From the NCBI GenBank assembly GCA_021804505.1, contig JAJZHL010000027.1, positions 1 to 9,429 of the forward strand: 9,429 bases of DNA, written 5' to 3'. A model generated the notes under the pieces. That model was not told where the DNA came from and ran no database searches. It saw only the letters and a list, made by a program, of their open reading frames with translations. The position numbers and the translations under genes are program-made. Below are positions 1 to 6,744 of the stretch, piece by piece. Source of the stretch: Pseudomonadota bacterium. GTDB taxonomy: Bacteria; Pseudomonadota; Alphaproteobacteria; Rickettsiales; Rickettsiaceae. Every line of letters begins with the position of its first letter. Position 1 is the stretch's first letter.

Positions 1-87
1 ATTAGATCAAATGATGTAACGCATGCTTTTTGAAAATGAGCAATATCATCTGAATAAAATGTAATAAATTCTTAAATCTAATAAATT

Positions 88-804
88 TTGACACATCATA
101 ATGAAATGATTAAAAAATTACAATTTATGGAAGATATTAATCGCTGGAATTTAAGAGATAAACCTTGTGCATATTCAGATGGATTAATAGATAAACTTTT
201 ATTATTAAATAAAACAGCAAAGATCAAAGTGGATATATTGGAAGTAAAAAAAGCTATTTACTACGCCAAAAAATACCATGGTAAGCAAACTAGGCATTCA
301 GGAGAACCATATTATTCCCATCCGATAGAGGTTGCCTATATGGTTTCCAATTACCTTTTTAGGACTGATATATTAGTGTCTTCTATACTTCATGATACTA
401 TAGAAGACACAGACCTTACCTTTGATATGATCAAGGAAATATTTGGTGAAGTAGTTGCAAATCAAGTGATGGATTTAACACGCGTTAAGTCAACCGGTAA
501 AATTAGTTCAGCTGAGATGATTGATTCTTTATTCAAGCAGGGAAAATATGATCTGTTACTTATTAAAGAGATTGATAGATGGCATAATATACAAACTATC
601 GATACTAAATCTCCTGAAAAAATTCTAAAAATAATAAATGAAACTATGGCTTCATTTATACCTCTTGCTGCTTATTTTGGAACACAAAAAATCTTAAAAG
701 ACTTATTGAAACATTGTTGCCAGCAAACCAAGATCTTCATGAAAAAGCCAACTACAGAATCAACTGAGGCTGTGTCTAAAGTCCTTGCCAGTTTGGATAT
801 CTAA
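88..804 (+). CDS. SpoT-like HD-domain protein, probable (p)ppGpp hydrolase without synthetase domain
   Basis: This 238-aa protein corresponds to the N-terminal HD hydrolase domain of RelA/SpoT enzymes, which removes pyrophosphate from the alarmone (p)ppGpp in the cytoplasm. Seen in the sequence: a family-like block Q-T-R-H-S-G-E-P-Y-Y-S-H-P (about 67-79), the HD motif with ED (H102, D103, E106, D107), and a D-R-W-H-N segment (D163, N167). All positions expected for Mn-dependent hydrolysis (His78, His102-Asp103, Glu106-Asp107, Asp163, Asn167) are therefore present. The synthetase, TGS and ACT domains of full SpoT (about 700 aa) are absent. Rickettsiae are known to carry several such short spoT paralogues, and the length fits that class. 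The start is uncertain: TTG at 88 is the first start after an in-frame stop at 82-84, and ATG at 106 (232 aa) is the alternative; neither has a clear Shine-Dalgarno sequence. The 3' end overlaps the convergent MFS pseudogene by 45 bp. Activity is inferred; family assignment is confident. Confidence 0.85.
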   Translation: MTHHNEMIKKLQFMEDINRWNLRDKPCAYSDGLIDKLLLLNKTAKIKVDILEVKKAIYYAKKYHGKQTRHSGEPYYSHPIEVAYMVSNYLFRTDILVSSILHDTIEDTDLTFDMIKEIFGEVVANQVMDLTRVKSTGKISSAEMIDSLFKQGKYDLLLIKEIDRWHNIQTIDTKSPEKILKIINETMASFIPLAAYFGTQKILKDLLKHCCQQTKIFMKKPTTESTEAVSKVLASLDI

Positions 805-2080
805 TTTTATAAAATGGCGCAATCCAAATATATAACCTATAATTACTGGAAGTATTATGATCAACAATCCCCAATTACCAAACCATTTTACTAGATAAAC
901 AATCCCAAAAGAAGTAATAACATACATTAGAGCACGTGACACAGCATAAGTAACACTTGCATAAGTGAAACGCTTAAAGACAGGGAAATTTTTATAAAAA
1001 ACTGCACCCGCAGGGAAATCAGTTGGTGCAAATAGGACAATAAAGAACTGTAATAGTAGTATTTGAAATGGGGTTGTAATGCTTGCTAATAAAACAGGGC
1101 AAACGAGTACAAATACAAAAAATATTGTCACTAATGTTCTTAATATCTTTAATGGGTGTATTTTATAACTTAAACAAGTTAGTACTACACTACCAATGAA
1201 GTCCACTATTGCGACAATAAAATTATTACTTATTACTTATTACTTGTTCTGCACTATACCCAAAAGAGTCCTGTAAAAGATTTCCACAATGAACATATGA
1301 AAAGTAAAACCACACCGGCCATACACATTGCATTAAAAAATAAGCTATAGCCGTTTTCTTATTGACCTTTTCTCGCCATATGGGATTGCTTGCTAATAAC
1401 TTTACATCGGTATTGGTCTTCTGCAAAGCTTCTTTAACCATACGTTTTGCATCCATAAACTCTGGAGTTTCTCTCAGCCGTGTTCTTGCAAGAGCGCCCA
1501 CCAACGCCACCACCACTCCAAACCCAAAAGCATATCGCCAGTTTAGCCCATAAGAAGTCACAAGCGAAGCAATTCCTAAAGCTAGTGTCATACCCAAAGT
1601 AGCTGAGACTCCAATTATTGCTACAACTGGATATCTTTCTGGAGGTTTTGTAATTTCAGTTAAATAAAGTTCTGATCCTATTCTTTCTCCCATGCAAGAC
1701 ATTCCTTGCATAATACGACATATTGTTATTATCCAAGAAGCGGCAATGCCAATTTGAGCATAGGTAGGAAGGATGGCCACAACAATACAAGAAAATGACA
1801 TTATTATAGTTGTGACAATAACTGTTGCTTTACGCCCTATATTATCTCCTATGTAACCAAATAACAATGCCCCGAATGGCCTAAAAATAAATGTGGAACA
1901 AAATCAAATAGCTGAAAGTAAAGCAGTGCTATGTGAATCTGTTGCAGCAAAAAACAGTTCATTTAGCAAGACAGACATATGAACATATAGCATAAGGTCA
2001 AAATACTCTAAGAAAGTACCTATTTGTAAAAGCCCTATAGCTTCTTTTTGTTCCCTGTCTAAAGAAGAAAATATTGTCAT
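760..2080 (-). pseudogene. proP: ProP-type MFS transporter pseudogene (one nonsense codon, one frameshift)
   Basis: This is the remnant of a 12-TM major facilitator transporter of the rickettsial ProP group (metabolite:H+ or osmolyte symporters). Translation from ATG at 2080 gives M-T-I-F-S-S-L-D, then an L-E-Y-F-D motif typical of TM1. An in-frame TGA (1904-1906) interrupts the conserved run ...L-L-S-A-I-stop-F-C-S-T-F-I-F-R-P-F-G. The same frame resumes with G-Y-I-G-D-N-I-G-R-K, the MFS loop 2-3 signature, and continues through R-L-R-E-T-P-E-F to a premature TAA at 1226-1228. There, three copies of a 7-bp repeat shift the frame. Removing one copy restores E-Q-V-I-S-N-N-F-I-V-A-I-V-D-F and joins the C-terminal half (V-F-K-R-F-T-Y-A-S motif, last TM helices) to the TGA stop at 760. 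The repaired protein would be about 437 aa, a normal ProP length. The apparent separate ORFs beginning at 1867 (TTG) and 1206 (GTG) are internal codons of this one gene. Substrate unknown. Confidence 0.9.
1225..1245. repeat. Three tandem copies of heptamer ATTACTT
   Basis: Perfect head-to-tail copies at 1225-1231, 1232-1238 and 1239-1245 lie inside the MFS pseudogene. Read on the minus strand the unit is AAGTAAT. Two copies would keep the transporter reading frame intact; the third adds 7 bp and brings TAA stops into frame. The likely origin is replication slippage. Confidence 0.9.
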
Positions 2081-2134
2081 AAATAATACTTTTTAACCTA
2101 ATTCCAGCACCATAGTAATACTACTATTCTATTA

Positions 2135-2163
2135 TGCATAGCACTTAAATCCAGCTATTTCAA
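2135..2163 (-). promoter_or_regulatory. Possible sigma-70-type promoter of the MFS pseudogene
   Basis: On the minus strand a TTGAAA hexamer (2163-2158) is followed after 17 bp by TATGCA (2140-2135). This would start transcription near 2128, about 48 bases before the ATG at 2080. The -35 match is fair and the -10 match is weak. In DNA this AT-rich such matches occur by chance, so this is only a candidate. Part of the box lies beside the stop of the upstream phasin-like gene (2167). Confidence 0.25.
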
Positions 2164-2166
2164 TCC

Positions 2167-2688
2167 CTATTTCTTAGCACCAGGCTTACGACTATATTCA
2201 AATTTCTGTAAGTTACGTACTAATGATAAATTAGAATTAATTACCAAAGGAAAATACATCTCAAGCATTTGCTGTTGTAAAGATTGAACATCCTTAATAT
2301 CTTTGCATTTTATCAGTTCTTTAACAAAACCAACACTATGTTGCATTCTAGTACTCATCGAAGTTACTAGATAATTCAGCATATCTTCTGTAAGCTCTGT
2401 TCTAATATTTGCCATTGCTAAATTATTACAAATAGTGCTATTTAGCAGCTCTGTATATTCTTTTGTTAGCTTCACTAAATTACTAGAAATATCGTCCAAT
2501 ATTTTAGGGTTTAGAATATGAACGTCTTTCTGCTTTTTATTATCCTTGGTACTTGTACTTTTCACATTAACTTTCGCTCTTTTTAGACGAGTTACTTTTT
2601 TAGCACGAACTACTTCTGTTCTTTTATTATTCAGTACTTGCTTCGTAGCTTCAGGCCCTGAAGCATTAGCGTTTAATTTCTGTTTCAC
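2167..2688 (-). CDS. Phasin-like small helical protein
   Basis: A 173-aa protein in two parts. Residues 1-57 are strongly basic and low in hydrophobics (repeated K/R, S, T, N), probably disordered. Residues 58-165 look like continuous amphipathic helices, with a pattern resembling phasin family proteins: N-L-V-K-L-T-K-E-Y near 70, E-D-M-L-N-Y-L near 101, and a final Q-Q-Q-M-L-E-M-Y-F-P-L helix near 138-148. Phasins coat polyhydroxyalkanoate granules, and proteins annotated as phasin-family occur in rickettsial genomes. A basic tail on a phasin recalls DNA-binding PhaF-type proteins, but here it is N-terminal and the parallel is speculative. No cysteine-rich, membrane or catalytic motif is visible. 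The GTG start at 2688 is well supported by a strong GGGGAGG five bases upstream. It lies 70 bp after queF on the same strand and could be co-transcribed with it. The family call rests on pattern only; it could be another coiled-coil protein. Confidence 0.6.
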   Translation of the reverse strand: MKQKLNANASGPEATKQVLNNKRTEVVRAKKVTRLKRAKVNVKSTSTKDNKKQKDVHILNPKILDDISSNLVKLTKEYTELLNSTICNNLAMANIRTELTEDMLNYLVTSMSTRMQHSVGFVKELIKCKDIKDVQSLQQQMLEMYFPLVINSNLSLVRNLQKFEYSRKPGAKK

Positions 2689-2693
2689 AATAT

Positions 2694-2700
2694 CCTCCCC
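2694..2700 (-). promoter_or_regulatory. Strong Shine-Dalgarno site of the phasin-like gene
   Basis: Minus-strand GGGGAGG sits five bases before a GTG codon at 2688. It is one of only two strong ribosome-binding sites in the window and fixes a non-ATG start. The spacing is ideal and no competing ATG lies nearby. Confidence 0.75.
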
Positions 2701-2758
2701 ATAATTTTGTTTAAACCATATAAATAATATTAGTTGTAATATAAATTAATATTAAGCT

Positions 2759-3580
2759 TTATTGACGTATATGTCGTAAATTAGTAACATCTGTTACATT
2801 TAAGTTGCGTGTTGACCGAACAGGATTTATATCTATCCCCCCTCGTCTAGTATATCGCGCATAAACAGTTAGCTCCTCTGGGGCGCATAAAGTGTAGATA
2901 TCCCAGAAGATTCTTTCTACACATTGCTCATGAAATTCATGATGATTACGACAGGATATCAAATATTTTAATAAAGACTCATGATCTATTTTGTTTCCTT
3001 TATAGATAATTTGTATTGATGCCCAATCAGGCTGCTTAGTTACAAGGCAATTCGATTTTAATAAATTGGAGTATAGGGCTTCTTCAACTGGCAACCCCTC
3101 CTCTGCAAGCCTAGGATAATTTTGAGTGACATCAAAATTATCCATTGTAATATTTAAAGAATCTAAATTTGTCCCTCTAAAATTACCAAGTACTTGCCCT
3201 TCATATGATTCCAGTTTTTTAAAAAAAACAGTTATATCCGATTCCACTACTGCACTTAAGTCATTTTCTATTAACGCCTTGACCTCAGATGCATCGTTAA
3301 ACCTACTATTGTTAAAGGAATGTAAATAAAGCTTAAGAGATTTTGATTCAATAATATTAGGTGTATTAGCATCCACGACACATTCTAATACTCTCACCTC
3401 AGGTTTGCCACCTATTCCTAGCCAGGATACTTCGTAGCAGTTCCAAATGTCAAAACCCTTAAATGGCAAGGGATCAACTATTTTTAGCTGCTTCCTAGCG
3501 ACACTACGGCTAATTGGATATAATAAGCTATTATCATATTGATCCTTATATTGGACATTTCGACCAAGCAGAATTTCCAT
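2759..3580 (-). CDS. queF: NADPH-dependent 7-cyano-7-deazaguanine reductase (long-form QueF)
   Basis: QueF reduces the nitrile of preQ0 to the amine preQ1 with two NADPH, a step in making the queuosine of tRNA wobble positions. From ATG 3580 the protein has 273 aa, matching the long two-lobed (E. coli-type, about 280 aa) subfamily. The QueF motif E-S-K-S-L-K-L-Y lies at 78-85. The catalytic half carries N-C-L-V-T-K-Q-P-D-W, giving the thioimide-forming Cys178 and the acid Asp185, and H-E-F-H-E-Q-C with His217 and Glu218. The C-terminal Y-T-R-R-G-G-I-D-I-N-P is also a family hallmark. All catalytic residues are intact. A TTG at 3598 would add six residues, but it overlaps the upstream gene and has no Shine-Dalgarno; ATG 3580 has AGG four bases before it, partly formed by the upstream TAG stop. 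It is the last gene of the tight acnA cluster, five bases after the membrane protein's stop, suggesting translational coupling. Confidence 0.95.
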   Translation of the reverse strand: MEILLGRNVQYKDQYDNSLLYPISRSVARKQLKIVDPLPFKGFDIWNCYEVSWLGIGGKPEVRVLECVVDANTPNIIESKSLKLYLHSFNNSRFNDASEVKALIENDLSAVVESDITVFFKKLESYEGQVLGNFRGTNLDSLNITMDNFDVTQNYPRLAEEGLPVEEALYSNLLKSNCLVTKQPDWASIQIIYKGNKIDHESLLKYLISCRNHHEFHEQCVERIFWDIYTLCAPEELTVYARYTRRGGIDINPVRSTRNLNVTDVTNLRHIRQ

Positions 3581-3585
3581 ATTAC

Positions 3586-3942
3586 CTATTTGATCCAATA
3601 TGTCATATAGTTAGGATGAGGGAGGTCATTCAATAAGTACTTAAAACCTACTGCAATTCTTAATATAAACCAAATAGCTAGGCAAACATATAATATAGGA
3701 CCAATCAAAATTACCGTAGTTACTGCCGAAATAATAAGGCCAATAACCCCTATACAAAATGTACGCAACATGAATGTGTAGTGACTTGCAAAAGTTTTAT
3801 CCGCAATATCCTTGTTAATATAAGCAAAAACAGCTCCAATAACAGGTAACAGAGGCGCCACTATTCCACAAAGAAACAATACATAAAGCACGATTAGATT
3901 CTTCTTACCAGGCTCTGTATACCGCTTAATCTCCTTATCCAT
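3586..3942 (-). CDS. Small predicted membrane protein, COG3671-like
   Basis: A 118-aa protein with a charged N-terminus (M-D-K-E-I-K-R-Y), a hydrophobic stretch at about 15-42, a soluble loop containing S-H-Y-T-F-M-L-R-T-F (53-62), and a long hydrophobic region at about 62-100 that could hold one or two helices. There is no signal-peptidase site, so it is probably an inner-membrane protein. The S-H-Y-x-F-x-x-R-T-F block followed by membrane helices resembles the uncharacterised COG3671 (DUF4870-like) membrane family found across alphaproteobacteria. No biochemical function is known to me. It begins two bases after the acnA TAA stop, and an AAAGAG within the last acnA codons serves as its ribosome-binding site. 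Its own stop TAG lies five bases before the queF ATG, so it sits in the middle of a coupled three-gene unit. Family call moderate, gene reality high. Confidence 0.8.
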   Translation of the reverse strand: MDKEIKRYTEPGKKNLIVLYVLFLCGIVAPLLPVIGAVFAYINKDIADKTFASHYTFMLRTFCIGVIGLIISAVTTVILIGPILYVCLAIWFILRIAVGFKYLLNDLPHPNYMTYWIK

Positions 3943-3944
3943 TT

Positions 3945-6599
3945 TTAACTCTTTAAATTCTTCACTACTAAATGCATTATACTACTATGTTTTATATAGT
4001 CTACTTCATTATCAGTAAATACTTGCAATATCACTTTGATAGTTTCAACCATACCGCTTTTTTTCTTTACTATACATTGAAGTTCTTGATACGGTGTAAT
4101 CCCCTCACTTAAGCCAGCGATAGTAACATATTCTGACCCATCTAGCTTTAAATCACTCCTATTACCTGAAGCAAAAATTAGTGGCAAAACCCCCATTCCT
4201 ACAAGATTAGATCTATGTATACGCTCAAAGCTTTCAGCAATTACAGCTTTCACTCCCAGTAAATTCGTTCCCTTTGCTGCCCAATCTCTTGAAGAGCCAG
4301 TACCATATTCTTTACCAGCAAAAATTACCAAAGGTATCGAATGTACTTTATAATCCATAGCAGCATCATAAATACTAATTTGCTGACCATTAAGCTGATT
4401 TATTGTTACTCCTCCTTCGACCCCTTTGCACATTTCATTTTTAATTCTACTATTAGCGAAAGTGCCTCTAATCATCACTTCATGATTGCCTCGTCTTGCC
4501 CCGTAGGAATTAAAATCTTCAGGGTTGACATTATGCTCCGTTAGATATTTAGCAGCAGGGCTTGTCCTACTAATATTACCAGCTGGTGAAATATGATCTG
4601 TAGTAATAGAGTCACCAAAAATCGCTAATATTCTTGCAGATTCTATATCATGTAGTTTTTCTGATTGATGTTCTATTCCTTCAAAATAAGGTGGGTTATT
4701 TATATATGTACTCGTTTTATTCCAACTATAGGTGTTAGTTTTGGTGATTTTTAGATCTTGCCATTCTTTATCACCTAAAAACACATCTGCATATTTGTCC
4801 CTAAACATCTTAGAATTGATGGAGTCAGTGATTAACTTCTCTATTTCTTGTCGGCTTGGCCAGATATCTTTTAGATATACCGGCTTCCTATCCTTCCCTT
4901 CTCCTATGGCACTATGCTCCAAATCAATATTAATTGTGCCTGCCAAAGCATATACTACTACTAAAGGTGGAGAAGCAAGATAATTTGCCCTTGTCAAAGC
5001 GTGTATCCTACCTTCAAAATTTCTATTACCAGATAAAACCGCTGCCGCAACAACATTATTTTTAGAAATCGCTTCTTCAATTTCACTCATCAGCGGACCA
5101 GAATTTCCTATACAAGTAGTACATCCATAGCCCACGAGATTAAATCCTAAATCGTTCAGGTATAGATCTAGGCCTGCTTTTTGTAAATATTCTGTTACTA
5201 CCTTAGAACCTGGGGCAAGCGAAGCTTTCACCCAAGGTTTTTTAGTTAAACCTAGCTCTATTGCTTTCTTAGCAACAAGCCCTGCTGCAATCATCACCGC
5301 AGGATTTGAAGTATTAGTACAGCTCGTAATAGCCGCAATCACCACACTACCGTTACTTAGAGTAAAATCTTTATTTGACACAGGATATTTTGTATCAATA
5401 TTACTATCTCCTTTGGTTAAGGATGGCAGCTCTGTTTGGAAATTACTTGCAACGTTAGTAAGACTTACCCTATCTTGCGGACGTTTTGGACCAGCTAAAG
5501 AAACTTCTAATGTTGATAAATCTAACTCTAGGAAATCACTATATTCTGGAGTAACCTGTGATTCCCTCCATAAGGACTGTAGCTTTGCATATTCTTCTAC
5601 TAACTGTATTTTATTCTGCTCCCTGGATGTAAATTGCAAATATTTTATCGTTTCATTATCGATCGGGAAAAAGCCACAAGTAGCACCAAACTCAGGCGAC
5701 ATATTTGATATAGTTGCTCTATCAGCTAGCGTAAGAGAATCTAATCCATCACCATAAAATTCAACAAATTTCCCTACTACATTCTTTTTTCTTAACATCT
5801 GGGTTACGGTTAGTACCAAATCAGTAGCAGTAATAATGCCTTTCAGGGAACCTGTAAGCTTAAAACCTACTACTTCTGGTAAAATCATTGGCAATGGTTG
5901 ACCTAGCATTGCTGCTTCCGCTTCAATACCACCAACACCCCAACCAAGTACAGCAAGACCATTTATCATGGTGGTATGACTGTCTGTTCCAACCAATGTA
6001 TCAGGATAGGCAAAAGTGTGCCCTTTCTCTTCTCTAGTCCATACAACATTAGCAAGGTATTCTAAATTAACTTGGTGGCAGATACCAGTCCCTGGCGGCA
6101 CTACCTTAAAGTTATTAAATACTTCCTGTCCCCATTTCAAAAATTCGTAGCGCTCTATATTTCTTTTTACCTCCATCTGGACATTCTTGACGAACGAGTC
6201 AGCTGTTCCTGAATAGTCAACTTGTACAGAGTGATCAATCACAAGATCAACAGGGATTAGAGGGTTAATTTTCAATGGATCTCCCCCTATTTTCTTCATA
6301 GCATCACGCATTGCAGCGAGATCAACTATAGCTGGCACCCCTGTAAAATCTTGCATTAATACCCTAGCAGGCATAAAGGGTACTTCGGACTCTGATTTCT
6401 TGTTTTTTAACCAATCTTTAAATAAGGTTAAATACTCTATGTTACCATTAACACGTAGCACATTTTCGAATAATATCCTTAAACTGTAAGGCAAACGCTT
6501 TAAATCAAGCCCAATATCATTTGCAGCTTTATTAATATCAAAAATTTTATAAGACTTATTACCTACTAGTATTTCTTTAATATAGTTCTCTTTAGACAT
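3945..6599 (-). CDS. acnA: Aconitate hydratase A (aconitase)
   Basis: Cytoplasmic [4Fe-4S] enzyme of the TCA cycle that isomerises citrate to isocitrate through cis-aconitate. The 884-aa length equals that of the AcnA/IRP1 subfamily. Visible in order: D-F-T-G-V-P-A-I-V-D-L (about 84-94), I-D-H-S-V-Q-V-D (121-128), P-G-T-G-I-C-H-Q-V-N (169-178), G-T-D-S-H-T-T-M (204-211), and the cluster cysteines Cys427 in T-S-C-T-N-T-S-N-P and Cys493/Cys496 in G-Y-G-C-T-T-C-I-G-N. The C-terminal swivel domain carries T-T-D-H-I-S-P-A-G (666-674) and Y-G-T-G-S-S-R-D-W (765-773). The reading frame is uninterrupted. The frame stays open upstream to a GTG at 6659, but ATG 6599 is preferred because AGGGAGGAG lies two bases before it and the extra 20 residues are not family-like. 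It is first of an acnA / membrane protein / queF unit. Very secure. Confidence 0.98.
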   Translation of the reverse strand: MSKENYIKEILVGNKSYKIFDINKAANDIGLDLKRLPYSLRILFENVLRVNGNIEYLTLFKDWLKNKKSESEVPFMPARVLMQDFTGVPAIVDLAAMRDAMKKIGGDPLKINPLIPVDLVIDHSVQVDYSGTADSFVKNVQMEVKRNIERYEFLKWGQEVFNNFKVVPPGTGICHQVNLEYLANVVWTREEKGHTFAYPDTLVGTDSHTTMINGLAVLGWGVGGIEAEAAMLGQPLPMILPEVVGFKLTGSLKGIITATDLVLTVTQMLRKKNVVGKFVEFYGDGLDSLTLADRATISNMSPEFGATCGFFPIDNETIKYLQFTSREQNKIQLVEEYAKLQSLWRESQVTPEYSDFLELDLSTLEVSLAGPKRPQDRVSLTNVASNFQTELPSLTKGDSNIDTKYPVSNKDFTLSNGSVVIAAITSCTNTSNPAVMIAAGLVAKKAIELGLTKKPWVKASLAPGSKVVTEYLQKAGLDLYLNDLGFNLVGYGCTTCIGNSGPLMSEIEEAISKNNVVAAAVLSGNRNFEGRIHALTRANYLASPPLVVVYALAGTINIDLEHSAIGEGKDRKPVYLKDIWPSRQEIEKLITDSINSKMFRDKYADVFLGDKEWQDLKITKTNTYSWNKTSTYINNPPYFEGIEHQSEKLHDIESARILAIFGDSITTDHISPAGNISRTSPAAKYLTEHNVNPEDFNSYGARRGNHEVMIRGTFANSRIKNEMCKGVEGGVTINQLNGQQISIYDAAMDYKVHSIPLVIFAGKEYGTGSSRDWAAKGTNLLGVKAVIAESFERIHRSNLVGMGVLPLIFASGNRSDLKLDGSEYVTIAGLSEGITPYQELQCIVKKKSGMVETIKVILQVFTDNEVDYIKHSSIMHLVVKNLKS

Positions 6600-6601
6600 T
6601 G

Positions 6602-6610
6602 CTCCTCCCT
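6602..6610 (-). promoter_or_regulatory. Strong Shine-Dalgarno site deciding the acnA start
   Basis: Minus-strand AGGGAGGAG ends two bases before ATG 6599. It rules against the longer in-frame starts at 6659 (GTG) and 6653 (ATG), which lack such a site. It suggests high translation of acnA in this otherwise SD-poor window. Confidence 0.75.
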
Positions 6611-6699
6611 TGTGCCGACTTTTGTGTTTAAGATACCCAATATCCTTACACATAATCACTTATCTAACCTGATTAACCTAAACTTAACTTGAAAAAACA

Positions 6700-6705
6700 T
6701 ATAAT
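6700..6705 (+). promoter_or_regulatory. Candidate -10 box of ccmA
   Basis: A perfect TATAAT, within AACATATAATTA, would place the transcription start near 6712, about 33 bases before the preferred ccmA ATG at 6745. No good -35 hexamer is found 16-18 bp upstream (CCTAAA at 17). This makes the TTG at 6715 an unlikely start. No convincing promoter for the divergent acnA was identified in the shared 145-bp region. Confidence 0.35.
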
Positions 6706-6744
6706 TAAAGTAAATTGTATAAAAATTCATATAGTGCTGTAACA

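Noticed and set aside
30..60. TTGAAA ... TAAAAT as promoter of the SpoT-like gene
   Set aside because: The spacer is 19 bp and the surrounding DNA is so AT-rich that such pairs are common. Not strong enough to annotate.
760..1206. C-terminal MFS half as an independent small membrane protein
   Set aside because: The GTG at 1206 is an internal Val codon of the conserved run I-V-A-I-V-D-F-I-G. The frame connects to the upstream half if one heptamer copy is removed.
1226..1867. MFS fragment from 1867 as a separate intact gene
   Set aside because: Its first codon is a TTG reading as Leu within conserved G-A-L-L-F-G-Y, and homologous sequence continues upstream past a TGA to ATG 2080. It is the middle of a broken gene.
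1904..1906. TGA as reassigned tryptophan or selenocysteine
   Set aside because: The clear tryptophans elsewhere use TGG, Rickettsiaceae use the standard stop code, the remembered homologues have no Trp or Cys here, and no SECIS-like hairpin is seen. The same gene also has a frameshift.
2112..2127. ATAGTA-ATAC-TACTAT hairpin after the phasin-like gene as a terminator
   Set aside because: The stem is only 6 bp and nearly all A/T, with no U-tract placed correctly. Too weak to call.
5413..5757. Plus-strand ORFs opposite acnA (also 4341-4544 and 4732-4983)
   Set aside because: They are shadows of a long conserved aconitase frame, with no ribosome site and no recognisable protein.
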